From Viscum album (Eukaryota > Streptophyta > Magnoliopsida > Santalales > Viscaceae): a stretch of DNA of 64,000 nucleotides. Positions 50,601-62,934 of the stretch are shown piece by piece (the stretch's first letter is position 1; the number at the start of each line of letters is the position of its first letter). The position numbers and the translations under genes were made by a program. Below the pieces are notes generated by a model. The model did not search any database. It was not told the origin of the DNA and was given only the letters and a program-made list of their open reading frames with translations. The DNA lies in contig OY728125.1 in NCBI GenBank assembly GCA_963277665.1, positions 1,717,292,889 through 1,717,356,888 of the forward strand, in the 5' to 3' direction.

Positions 50601-53372
50601 TGTAACGACCCGATCATTTATGAATAAAATTCCTCTTATTTTAATGTCTTGTGGATATAGAAAACACATGAAATATTTTTTCTTATTATTTGGTTTAAAT
50701 AACTATCAGGTACTATTACCATTGATAATATAACCATTGAATCATGATAAAACAACTAATATAAATTTAAGGTTTTGAAAAACCATTTCAACAATGACAA
50801 CGGAGATGATGGCCTCAGTCGGTAGAATACGGTCATACGAAGCTCTTTTGTCGGAGCTCGGAAAGGAGGTAGCATCACTGGGTTTTGGTCTTAGCCAAGA
50901 CCAAGTTGAGCTTCAACACATTGATCTTGAACAAAATATCTTATAGGAGAAGTTCATGTTAAGAGAGATTAACACCGGGTGATGTTATCTGAGCCACTGC
51001 AAGAGTCTTTCACCATTGCAAACCTAAACCTTAGGTTTTATGTGGGTTTTATAAGGGGTTATGAAATGAGGTATTAGTAACTTATTATATAATACATTTT
51101 TATAAATAAAAGACTCATTCCATGAATTTATTACTAAAAATAGATTCTCTTAAAAATGATGAATTTGATAAATTGAGTTTTTAGGTTAAAATGGTACTTT
51201 TGAGAAATATATACAATACTATATTAGAATAATGTTTTTATTAATAATATTATTAAAAAAATTCATATAAATTATTATAATATCATTTCTGTATCTGTAA
51301 ATGATTTGGTAATCAGTTTGATATGTGTTATATTTTTATACAATAAAACAGAAATTGTATTTCTAAATAATTTCTTTTAAGTAATTAATGATTATTTGAA
51401 ATAATTAATATTTATGTAAAATATTATTACCCAATTAATTTTATTAATAATAAATTTATATATAATTTTTATGAAGTCAACTGTAATTTTTATTATGGTT
51501 AAAAAAGTTTTGGTCAAAACTTTTCAATATTCAATAAATGTCGTTTCTCATTTGAAAAGTTAAAATTCAAATAATTAAAAAAATATTTTGATAAAATGAA
51601 TATTATTCAAAATTATCCAATGGTGAATTTTTCAATATTTTCTGAGACAACCTAATGTTTTTGTAAAAAATAATAATATATAAATATATATATTCTGTTT
51701 TATGAAATCATATTAACCTAATAGGGATGTAAAAAATACCATAAAAGGAATCTTCAAATAAATATATTTTTTAACTTCAAGATAATGTGATTTAAGATTT
51801 ATTTGACTTATTTTATAATTCCATCATGAATCCTCCAAAATATATAATATATTTTAGAATTTTAAATTCATTTCTTTGAGAGTGGGACTCAACTACACAT
51901 AATAAAGAACAATATTTTGATATATTTGGCCCCTTTACTAATAAAATAATGTTTTCCACTCCCCTTTTCCATAAACCATGGGCAAAAACTATTTTTTGGT
52001 TTGTAGTTTTGAATATTTTATTGTGTAGTACCCAAAACCTAAATAATAAAGAAATCCACCTTCTTTCCTATATGAACCCAAACAAGAACCCATTCCACTT
52101 CACTCAACCTCCATAAAACTCATCCTCACTTTGATATCCACTCCATAGAGTCCTCCCAAGGCACCCCCAAACTCCCATGAAGCCTCTCCCAAGCCTGTGG
52201 GATCACACATCCAAGTAAGGGATCCTACCGTTCCTTCCTTTCACAATTTTTTCCACATTTCCTTATATTGTTATACCATTTTATTTTACAATTACAAAAT
52301 ATTGGGGGTTTTTTAACCTCCCCATACTTAACTTATCATGTTTTAATGATTAGTGGCCCCTTTCACTCTCATTAATCCCTCCCATGTAAACATTTTACCA
52401 TGCCGAAATTCCATAAGGGATTTCTCTCTCCTCATTTCCATTCAGGGATTTCTTAAAAATTGTGCTTCTCAAATTCAATTTCATATGTTGGGATATTATG
52501 GTCAATGATCCCCTTACTGGACATTTTAGGTCTAAATGATGAGATACCTCTTTCTCTCTCATCAACCCATTCTATAATTCCCCCTAAGATTTCCTTATGT
52601 TTTTGATATTTCACCGTGATTTTCCATGGAAAAATCATCATGTAGTGAATAACATGACCATTTCTCTATCAAGGGTATTCACCTATATGCACATATACTT
52701 ATTGATTATATATTTTCATATATATATATTCCACATTCCTTTATCGTGGAATAAATTATGATGATTAATGAATCCAGGTAATATGATCAATGTGGGACAC
52801 TTAAGCATGATATTAAAATGTTCATGAAGGGTCTGACCTGATAGTGATCCAATGCATTGGGTAATTTTTAGTATCAAGATACTGCATGTTGGCATAGAGG
52901 TTTACCTGATTCCTTTATAGGATTTTGTACATCATGTTTAGAAAGTGGTTTACCTGATTCCGTTATGTTTTTAATGTAGTGTTTTAAGTTGTTTAAACAT
53001 TTCCATGTTATGATGACCATGCTTTATAATGTTTTTATGTTCATGTCTTTATTATGATCCATTGATATTTATATTTCCTAACATGTATTTTATTATTCAT
53101 GTTATGCCTTGTTTACTCCCTTACTAGTCTTTATCGCTCGCCCTTTTCTTATGTATGTCCTTAGGTTACCCCATGCAATGCTAAGAATAAAAGAATAATG
53201 TGGTCATGTAAAAGAAGTTTTCAATAAAGATGTTGTATTTTATGTATTAATTTGTCATGTAATGTTTCTAAGCCCCAAATAAACTAGGTATATTGGTCTT
53301 CTAGGTTATATTAAGTGCACATTTATTTAATAAATCATGTCTAAATATAAAAGAAAGAGTAGGGTTGTTATA
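50601..53372 (+). repeat. R5 3' LTR
   Basis: It starts tgtaacgacccgatcat and ends agggttgttata, near-perfect inverted ends (tgtaacgaccc against gggttgttata). It is collinear with 43986-46750. Confidence 0.85.
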
Positions 53373-53375
53373 TGA
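53371..53375. repeat. target-site duplication, right copy (R5)
   Basis: tatga matches 43981-43985. Confidence 0.55.
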
Positions 53376-53898
53376 TGTGTGGTATATATATATATATGTG
53401 ATTTAATTAGGCATCAAGGCATCAGTGCGATGTAGATTTTATATGAGGTGAGTGGGCATCAAGATTTTGTTTGAATGCATATGTATTTAGGGTGCATGAT
53501 TATTGTGGGAATATTTTGATATGTAGTATCATGGGAAAATGGTGTGGTGAGGGATTATATGTGTGTCATATATGACACATGTACAAATGGGAATCTGATA
53601 ACATGTGGGACATAATGGGTGTCATATATGACATGGGTAAGAAATGATCACCTGATGAAGTTTAGAAATGATGATGCATAATGGGAGGAATTTTAATTAT
53701 AGGGATGTTTTGTGGAACACATGAATGTTTTTGTATGTCAAGATGAAAATAGTTCGGTAACTCCTAAGGTAGAGAGTTCATTAAGGGGAGTTGACAAGTC
53801 ACATAATTACTAGGTTAGATCAGGTAAATGAGTTGATATGAACATTTTTTGTACCATATTCTAGTAATGATTTATATATTATGGATTAGATATGTTAT
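53376..53898 (+). other. R4 internal sequence between R5 and the R4 3' LTR
   Basis: The stretch has no coding motif. It contains an 18-bp perfect palindrome, tgtgtcatatatgacaca, at 53562-53579, and a 14-bp version of the same core, tgtcatatatgaca, at 53620-53633. No polypurine tract is seen next to the LTR start at 53899. Confidence 0.5.
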
Positions 53899-56628
53899 TG
53901 TGGGGATACTCTAAAATCCTAGGTTGTTTAGAGGGATAGAAATTCCCCAACATGTTTGAATTTTTAGTTTGGTGAGCATGCCAACATTTTTATTCATCTC
54001 TAAAACCTATGTATAAGAGTTTTAACAAACCAAAGAATTATTTTTGGATGGGTTTTATGTTCCATCAAGTATCATAGAGTTTAAGGTGAGTTTGTAGTGT
54101 GTCGGACCTTGAAAAAAACTATTTTTGGAAAGTGGAGACAACGATGAAGTGTTTGATCAAAATGTACAGGATCCTAGGTGTAACTGTGTGGCCCACCTTC
54201 AGTACTGAGTACATTTTTTCAAACAATGAAGCTGGGGGAGAACACTTATTCAACACCTCAAAAATATTTAATATAGGTATCACTCATAGTCTATGTATGT
54301 TTTGGAAAACAATGTTCCTGAGCTTTTATAATTTAGTTCTTAGACATTGAGCACTACACGGTTGGCGCACGATTAGCCAAACCGAGAAGGACAACTATTT
54401 TGATGAAATTATAAAAATAAAAATATATCCTTATTTATATTATCCTTCCCATTTATACAATAATTAATGAAAAACACATGGTGATTCTCCATTTCTTCCT
54501 CTCGCATAGGTTTTGAGATAACGTTTTTGTCAGACTCTGGTCCTTGATCCATTGGTGGCTATAGATTCGTCTCAATAAGACCCTCAATCCGCTAGATTCT
54601 CTATTATGTTTCTTTATATATATGAATTTATAAATCCACATGATCTAATATTCTATATTTTTATGTTTTTCATCTAAATTTTTTTTCTTCCAATTCTTCT
54701 GGTGTTATTGGTTTATATCAGATGAGTGATTTCCTTCGACTACAAGGTAGGTGGGTTCTAGCATTCTCCATGATTTTTGTGTTTTTTCTTGGTGCATTAT
54801 ATATAAGACATAAGGGTAGTCTTAGAGATACAAATAATAAATTTATCCTTATAATTAAATTTATTCATTTATTATATGATGTTATTATTATAATTATATT
54901 GCATTAATACAAGTGGTTATGTTGGCTAAGCTGCTTAGACTCACTAGGGTTGTTTAGGTTGGTCTGTGTTTTAATTGAATTGTATTGTTTATATTGAATG
55001 AATGTGTTAGATGGGAATGGAATGATATTTTCATGAGGATTGAAGATACATTGATAACAGAGATTAATGTGACAAGGTATTCATTTTGAGGTAATGGATC
55101 ATGATATACATGGTGATGATGATCACCAAGTTGAGGAGAAATAGTCATCAAATGAAGATAAAGATATTGTAAGGATGATGGAAAGGACCATGTGATATGA
55201 GATGTTGTTTAACAATAATTTTTAGTGACATGGTCACAGGGAGATGAGGTTCCAGATGATTTTTCTTAAGTATTTTTTGGTAATTGGTGCTCTCTATTAT
55301 TGGTCGACGCACCATTGGAGTTGTATGAAAATAGATAGGACTCATATTGATATGGTATTGACCACTCATTGTGGTTAGAGGTCCCTATACAATATATGGA
55401 TTAGGTGATGGTGTTCACTATATGATATGTTGGTTGTGATCACTATAGAAAGACACGTGGATTGTGATGGATAGTGGGTTGATAGTGTTGAGACAATCAG
55501 TTGGGGGATGAGGATGAATGTTATGCTTGAGACAATTAGGTCAGGATATTTGGTGGATGGATATAACAGTGCCTCAAGAATTCAAATTTTGAGATGATTT
55601 TGATATATATATATATATATTGGTGGATAGATATCATTGTTCCCTAGTATTTCAGGCTTCGACAGTAAATATTTTTGGTGAGATTCAATGGAGTGAGGAA
55701 TGAATTGGGTGTGCCATTTGGATACCAGTTACATAATTAGTGACATACGGTGTTCCTAATTTGACTATAGGTGGAACCTGTTTCTTCACCTTGTATGCGA
55801 TTTATGCAGGGATTCCCTAATATTTATTCTAAGGATCCTCTCCAATGGAATTATATAAATACAGATAGGTTCAATATAACACAAATATATTTGGGGGAAT
55901 GTATTCTGAGATTACTGGGACTTTCCAAATTAGGTAGAATCCTCAGTTGGGGATATTGAGAAAAAATAGAGTGGGTAAAATATTTTTTCAATATTCTCTA
56001 AATTTTTATAATATTCAGAATACAATATCATAACTATGATTGTAGGAAATATAAACATCGTCATTCACCTACTGAGATTACTCTCACACCCTACAAAAGC
56101 CCCTCAGGATTCATATAGAATTTTTATCTTTCATATCTATTTAGGGTCCAAGATCAGGATTTGGACCGTAGTGATCATATTTTAATTCTTATAATGGGAT
56201 GGATGGAAATGGAATATGGTGGTTCTAGCATCAGGATGGAGTACCCTTCTTTGTTTTAGAATGATTTATATTTATGTATTTTTATGGTCAGCCTTGAAAA
56301 AACCCGCATTCCAATTATTTTTTATGACCCGGTATGATATGTCTCATCTAAAAATGTTATGTTTTTGTATACTTATTTACACTGCTACAAGATTATTATT
56401 TTGACGTGTTTTATTTAGTTGCATCTACTATGTTATGTTCTTCTTCAGCTACTATTTTTTTGTAAGGACTATTATTACATCACCACTTGATGGTATAGTC
56501 TATCCACTATTACATCTCGTGGCCCTCACTGCTAGTCTCTATCCTTTGACATATGGGGAGGCACACCTATAGCCTTGTGGAAAACTAGCTTAGAGCACTG
56601 TTTAGGTGGAAAATAGTTTGGGGTACTA
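53899..56628 (+). repeat. R4 3' LTR
   Basis: It pairs with 38889-41614 from gagggatagaaatt to cttagagcact and gggtacta. After it the R3 RNase H resumes in the minus strand. Confidence 0.8.
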
Positions 56629-57030
56629 AAAAAGAGGTAATAATGATAATTATTTGACGCATGAACCATGGAATCTATTTCAAAATCAGGTGTTGGGTAG
56701 TTTTTCTCATGAATAAAAAACATACATGAGAAATTAGAAACAACAAGACCTCCCTAAATGACATACACCCCGACCTAGATCTTGAAGCATCACAAAACAC
56801 CCCATATCCATGTACTAATACTAGAAATATCATTATTAGTGGTTATGGTAGGTGAATATTTAGCTCTTGAAAAGACTTCTGACATTCATCATTGTACTAG
56901 AATGGAACAATTTTCCATATCAAAGATGTCATTGGTGAAGCTAGTCCTTAAAATGCATAAACAAATGTCGGTAACTACTAGCGAGGTCAAGAAAACTATG
57001 TATCTCAAAGAAATTATTTGTTAGTTTCTA
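56629..57030 (-). pseudogene. R3 RNase H, N-terminal half, and connection region
   Basis: On the minus strand, FFEIHSFLDLASSYRHL matches the connection (family: .EIRSFLGLA.YYRRF). GVFCDASRSRSGC matches VFCDAS..GLGC, and FIHEKNYPTPDFEIDSMVHASNNYHYYL matches the HEKNYPTHDLE block. Catalytic Asp and Glu are visible. It stops in HYYL at the R4 target site; the rest is at 38690-38888. Confidence 0.9.
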
Positions 57031-57730
57031 AGAGATCACAACCTCTATCTATTTTATATCATCAAACAAATCATTTTAGAGATAACAAGGATAAGGAAAT
57101 GTACATATTGTGACCAAAAATCACACTTTAAATGTTTACAATGTAGATGATGATATTGAAAGATACATAACACTATTTACATGTGTTTCTCATGCTCATC
57201 CTTTGTCTTGGAATATACCATTGTGTCATCCACAAGAACCACTACAATACAAAGACTTTACCATTGATATAATTGATTCATCAATTCTGTAAAGACGCAT
57301 GGTTAATTCCTAAGAATAAATGGAACTACCACATACTCGTAAGGTCCATATCCACTTCTAAAAGTTTTCTTTAAAATATCCTCCCAAAAAAACCACAGTA
57401 GGTGATATCATTAACATATGTAAATTTTAGAGAACTAGTGGTCTCCACTCCATTCAATAAACAAATCATCTATGCATAGAAGAGGATACCAATATTTTAT
57501 TGTCAATTTATTAAGCTTACGATAATCCATAAATATTCTATGACTTCTATATGCCTCATACACTAGAGGAATAAATGATTCCCATTGATATGTACTAGGA
57601 TGAATGAACCCTTTTCTTTCTAACTATTCAAATAGGACATTAAATTCCCTTAAATCTAATGGTTCCATCTGAATTTTGGATGTGACAAAGTACTAGTCCC
57701 TGGTAATAGATCAAATGTAAACTCCACTTA
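57031..57730 (-). pseudogene. R3 reverse transcriptase remnant
   Basis: Minus-strand blocks: FTFDLLPGTSTLSHPKFR (family: F.IDL.PGT.PIS..PYR), then RKLNKLTIKYWYPLLCIDDL, then SGYGPYEYVVVPF, then FTELMNQLY, and VVLVDDTMVYSKTKDEHEKH. The DD box is intact, but the Asp of FSKIDL is Tyr. Stops and at least three frame changes break it. The wording matches Tekay/Del-type gypsy RT. Confidence 0.85.
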
Positions 57731-58699
57731 ACTTTTGGGTAGAAACCTCAATAAATATTTAGGAAAATAAATCGACCATCTATTGTATTATGGCTAGAAA
57801 ATATCTACTCTAATTGGATTCTTAGTGCCATATATATTTTTAAAACTATACCTTCAGGTATAACAGTTGATGTGATATTTTTAACATTATAAACCTATCC
57901 ATATATAGTATTATGTTAAATACATCCATCTCTTCTATAGAGAAGTCCCAAAGAAATTCAGCCTCATCGAGAGTTATAGAACATGCATTTCACATACAAG
58001 TTCAAAATTATAGGCTAATTTGAGTTTGAAGTTTAAAAATAGAATGTATTATCTCAAAATGAAAATCCAGAATTTAAGCAACATGAGATGAAATAAACAA
58101 ATGGGATGAACTGTATGGGAAAAAACTTCCTAAAGTCATATTTCCAAAGAATCATTCCTCTCACCATAGAAGGTTCCAATTGATCATACATAATCACTTT
58201 CTCAACTCTATTAAATTTTTTACTCTATGCACTTTTCTTTTTAATACTCTCTTGTGAATGTACTATTTAAGGATTAATGTTATTCGTCATATCATCATGT
58301 ATTTCTTGGTTCGAATGATAAAAATTATTTTGCTGCACTTTTCCAGTCAAGGCATATGATTCCTGAGAGGCATAATATGTTTCTATATCACCCAACTATA
58401 GAGAAATATCACAAATGTGTTGAAGATGAACAATATGGTTGAAATTGTGACTTTCTATAGGTGGTGGCACACAATCACATTTTATATGATCAAAATAACA
58501 ATACTAAATGCATCCAAATATATTCTTTGATTTATGAGGAAGATTCACTAATACCACTTTCTAATTCTATGTCTTAACAACCCATTGGAAATAGGTATCC
58601 CTATTCAACTTATTCTCAGCATTAGAGTTCCCACTATTTGCAGTAGGTATCAACATGCTTCATCATCCTTATTTCATGAGATATACCATTCTTCCACCA
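57731..58699 (-). other. R3 gag tail and protease region, unreadable
   Basis: By order this should hold the Gag zinc knuckle and the protease. I cannot read a reliable DSGA, GMDW or CCHC motif here. Confidence 0.35.
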
Positions 58700-59180
58700 T
58701 TTCTGTATTGACCATATTTTTATAATATGTTGTACAATGGATGGAAATAGTTGAGAGAAAATCTTTTTTTAACCTAGATTCAATGATACATTTCTTTAGG
58801 GATACTTTCAATAACTTTCCTTGAAAAGAGAATCAAATTCAAAAATTTAGTCACATACATTGTCACATTGAGGTTTTATTGATTCAAATTGAATAACATT
58901 TTTGGTTGACCATTCTAGAATGTATGAGGAATTTTTTTTGTTAAAAAAATCTTCAAAATCATACCATGATATGCTTGGTCCAATTTATCTTGAACTGGTA
59001 AGTTCCACCATTGGTGTGCAAGATCCTATAGCATATAAATTTTCATCTTTAGCCTCATCTCAATTGGTGTGACATGGAAATAGAAGATTTGATTCATCCT
59101 ATTTAGCCAAACTTCTACTTTTTCTAGTTCTGAATCACCATAAATGATGGGTGCATTTTTCTTTTGGAAGTGAAATAAAT
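58700..59180 (-). pseudogene. R3 gag remnant
   Basis: Minus-strand blocks: KMHPSFMVIQN (family: PP.F.G...P), then EVWLNRMNQIFYF (family: E.WL..MEKIF), LKMKIYML.DLAHQWWN (family: .Y.L.G.A..WW) and KMLFNLNQ (family: EF..L.QG). VTMYVTKFLNLILFS follows (family: V..Y..KF..LSRF). This is a clear capsid core with several stops. Confidence 0.75.
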
Positions 59181-59847
59181 AATACAATTTCCATGGATTA
59201 TCCTTTTCATTCCCTCTATCAACAGATTAAAAGTATTGTAAAATACCCTAATATAATTATTGGCTAACCTATGGCTTATGTGAAACGATATTCTCATCAG
59301 CCTCTTCCATTTAGTTTCTATGATGCCAATCAGGTTCCATTCACAATTACTAAGTGAAAACTCCTTTAATATCACTTTGTAGAAAGTGAAATCATATAAA
59401 TTACAAATGTATCACATCATACATATAAAAATCAGGATTTCAAAAATTCAAGAAACACTATTTTCGACCCAATATTGATAATTATACAATTATTTTTTAA
59501 AATAAAACCAGTTTCAAATATTTTCAAGAATCAACACTTTTCTAGAAAATCATAAATCATTCCTCAAAATTAATTATTCATTAAAACTAATAATTCATTA
59601 CTATCAATTAATTACATACTATTATCATTAGATAAACCCATGAAAATGAGTTAACAAGTCTTATAAGTGTCTATGAAACTCATGTACCCAAAATTCCTAG
59701 TAACATGATGTTCAGGATAAATAGGATTGCATCGCCTTTTTATGTTTTATATTTCATTTTCAAATGAGCCTACTCCTTAATACGAACCCCTGTCAAGGAA
59801 TAAAAAATAATGAATTTATAAATCCATGGGAAAAAATTGATATAATT

Positions 59848-60934
59848 TTTAACATCTTTCCCCCCACCCATTAGCCTAGAAAGAGCTGGGTGGGTGTTAC
59901 TAAGTCTTAGGTGACACCCCCAACAAAGTATTTCCAAGAAATAAATTTTAAGAGCCTCATAAAAATTATGGGACAATTTTATCTATAAAAAAATAACCAA
60001 AATACAAAAGAAAACAAAAAAACCACAATATGATGAATTTGTAAAGGAAAATACAACTCAATGTATAACCAAACAACATCCATGTATTAGAGTACCAGTA
60101 GAAACCAAAACAAAAAATCTAAAGGACACCTGAACAATCCATCAGAAACTCCTGATGATATCAAAGATCCAACTCATTAATTTGGGAAAAATGTGTCATG
60201 TCATGTTAATAAAGAACATATATACCTTTTCTTACCTTTTTATTGATTGATAACATCTGAAAATCACCCACGTTCCTAATAAGTGGGTGAGTATAAAACT
60301 ATGTAGGATTTCTCCAATGACATGGTAACACAAGCCACTACGATAAAACCTATTATCACATTTATATAAAATATTTTAAAAATATATAAAGAAATTTATA
60401 TCAAATACCAAAATATTTTTCAAAAAAAATGTTATCATTGAAAACAATCAAATAAGCCTTTAAACCCATCTCTCAAATCTGATTTGGCATACCCATTCCA
60501 CGCATCTATACATACACACATTAATTCAATGGGGAAATTTCAATACTCATGATAGGTCTCTCATAGATCTACCAAGTTATCACTAGGTAACAAATACTAC
60601 GTTCCCCAAAGGAACACACCCCTTTTAAAGGGTCGCATCTCATACAAATGAACTCATGAAAACCATACATTCCCAAACCCTTTCAAAATAATTTCAATAA
60701 ACAGATTTTTATCAAAATAAAATTATAGAAACATTTTACATGTGATAAAATGAAATCCATAATTTTAAAATAACCATTTTAAAAAAAACATAATAGGTTT
60801 TTCCATAAAACCTTCCAATTTTCTACCATTTAATAAAACATTAACAAAAAGGATTTCTCATCAAGAGTAACACATAATATTCAGAATATATTTAAGGAAA
60901 ATAATTAAATATAAAATTAATCATTCATGTTCTC
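59848..60934 (-). repeat. R3 5' LTR, outer part missing
   Basis: The stretch 59848-60934 is collinear with 34918-36000 of the 3' LTR; examples are the taggtgacaccccc and ataaataaatttt-like segments. The remaining 800 bp or so are absent because R6 starts at 60935. A worn complement of the Met primer site, ttgatataa, sits at 59837-59845. Confidence 0.75.
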
Positions 60935-62920
60935 TGTGACACCCTAATAATTGAAAATATTTTCCTATTAGAATAAATATAATTTTGTAGTTGTAATTAT
61001 TTATACACAATGTTAATCTTACGCTACTTAAGACACTGAATTAGCTTTAGTTACACACGAGACTGCGTTTTACATCCTTTTAATAGAAAACCTATTTTAA
61101 AAATAATTTTTTACAATTTCATGAAATTTATTTCTAAAAATAAATTGATTTTTCGAATTCAAAATATCTCAATTATCTTATGGTGATTTTTTGGGGTTTT
61201 TCTGAGAATCATTATTTTTTGTGAATAGTGAATATTACTGATGTTTAGTTAAAACAAGCTTTTTGTTTAAATAATTATTAATCGTAAATTATGTTTTAGA
61301 TTTGTTTGATAGTCAAATTAGATCAATTATATATCAATTTATATAGTTATGTTCATTTTAATTAATTTTTGATTCAAATTGAATATGCAAACATAACAAA
61401 CTTTTGAATATTTTTCTACTATAAAAACTCCTTATTTCTTACCATCTTCTAGATTAGTGTTAATATTAATTTTACCACTTATGTGATTTAAATTTTGAAA
61501 ATCTGACATAAACTGATGTAATTTTAATGTTATTTTGGGTCTAATAAGATCAGCTTAATTTTTTTTACCAAAATGATTAATGAATGTGATTACAATTAAT
61601 TAAGTTGATTGAGGTATGATTAAGCTTAATAATGGACTAAACCTTAATATTAAGGACCAAAATAACTTGAACACTAGTCCAAAATCCATTGACTTCCAGT
61701 AATTGAACCATTTCTCCACTTCTATCAAAACATATGTTAATTATGATATTATTAACTGACTTTTCCCTATATAAATGGTTAGGTAAGGAAGAAAGACAAA
61801 AAGGGAACTTTCCTTACATTTAACATTTATAAAACATGGAGATATGTAAAAAAATCATACATTCAGTTATGGTTATCCTTTATAATGATATATGGATTAT
61901 TTTTATCATAATAAATTATCAATAATTTTTAGAGATGGTTTAGGCACTTAAAATGCTTAAGAAACATCAATATAGTGATTATTTAGTTTATAATTGGAAA
62001 AATGAAATGATACTATAAATATTAAATGTTAAGTTAATTAATTGAATTATTGTCTTTATATATATATATATATATCATTTTACATACATGTAAATCAAAT
62101 TTATTTTAATTACAATATAATATTTATATTTCAAAATTAATATTAAATAAATAATGTCAAAATTGATATTATTGTAGTTTTATAATAAATGAATCTTATT
62201 AAATGATTTGAAACTAATAAATATAATATATTCTTCGATGTGATTTTTAAGTGTAAATAAATACTAAATATGTTCTATTAATGGAATAATTATTCTTTTA
62301 TAATTAACATATCGACCCATATTATGTAAACACATTGTTAACACGATCCGAGTTCAAACAACGTTTTAGCAAGTCACATGCGCTTGTTTTAAAATTAATT
62401 TCCTAAAATAATGGGAATTTATTTTATAAATTATATATAGTATTAATAATTAATTTGATGTATATTTTCTACTAAATATCACTTTAATTTATTAGTAATT
62501 ATTAAATTAAATTTAATAGAAACCTAGATGATTTAATAAAAACAAAAAATATAAAATTAGAGAGTCATAGAAGTTAAGGAACCAAATTATTAAAATGAAC
62601 ATATTTTTGTGTAGATGAGGTTTTTATAGACCGTTGTTATCCATTAATACATTATTTTTCTATTTTTTATTCCCTTTAGGTATGATAGATCACCCATTAT
62701 TGAATAATATTTTGTATTTACCAAAGCACCACTCCCCCATCCCTATAAAAGGCTACCACCTCTCCCTAGTACTAACACCTCTAAAACCACCTAAGATCAT
62801 CCAATGCCTTCCCAAATAGTCTCCCAACATCCCTACCCTATACCTAGTAGCATACCTTTGGACATAAATATTTATAATAAAGTTATTTGGAATAAACCAA
62901 AATAATTTACCCGGTTAAGT
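60935..62920 (+). repeat. R6: LTR-like sequence replacing the outer R3 LTR
   Basis: It begins tgtgacaccctaataattg exactly where R3 LTR homology stops. It has a core-promoter region at 62743 followed by a C-rich leader, like the R5 LTR. Its right end is uncertain: ttctc before the start (60930-60934) recurs at 62930-62934, but R3 LTR sequence does not resume there. It may be an LTR whose partner lies outside the window. Confidence 0.45.
62743..62752 (+). promoter_or_regulatory. R6 TATA box
   Basis: ctataaaagg sits in a C-rich setting (actcccccatcc upstream, ctaccacctctccc downstream), matching the style of the R5 LTR promoter at 45455. Confidence 0.5.
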
Positions 62921-62934
62921 GGTAACGCCTTCTC

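Larger units (their letters stand above)
43986..53372 (+). mobile_element. R5: Ty3/gypsy Tekay-type element without gag, nested in R4
   Basis: LTRs at 43986-46750 and 50601-53372 (about 2.77 kb each) flank a 3.85-kb internal region. That region has a primer site, the end of protease, RT, RNase H, integrase and a chromodomain-like end, then a polypurine tract touching the 3' LTR. Only about 590 bp lie between the primer site and the protease end, with no gag motif. The LTR starts differ at about 7 of 52 aligned bases, so the insertion is old, yet it is the youngest layer of its nest. Confidence 0.85.
38889..56628 (+). mobile_element. R4: gag-only LTR retrotransposon nested in R3, split by R5
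   Basis: Two LTRs of 2726 and 2730 bp (38889-41614 and 53899-56628) flank about 2.9 kb of internal sequence once R5 is removed. The internal part has a Met-type primer site (tggtattattgttg at 41619) and a gag remnant. It shows no RT, RNase H or integrase motif on either side of R5. Flanking pentamers aaata (38884-38888) and aaaaa (56629-56633) are consistent with a target duplication. It could be a gag-only (TR-GAG-like) element or an element that lost pol by deletion. Confidence 0.75.
34918..60934 (-). mobile_element. R3: minus-strand Tekay-like Ty3/gypsy element, split by R4
   Basis: On the minus strand the order is: truncated 5' LTR (59848-60934), primer site, gag, RT, RNase H (broken by R4 at 56629/38888), integrase, chromodomain, polypurine tract, 3' LTR (34918-36816). 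The two LTRs are collinear, for example ccaattttctaccattt near 35872 and 60817. The outer part of the 5' LTR is replaced at 60935 by R6. Without R4 its internal region would be about 5.3 kb, near the normal size. Domains carry many stops, and integrase has lost two of its three acidic residues. Confidence 0.8.
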
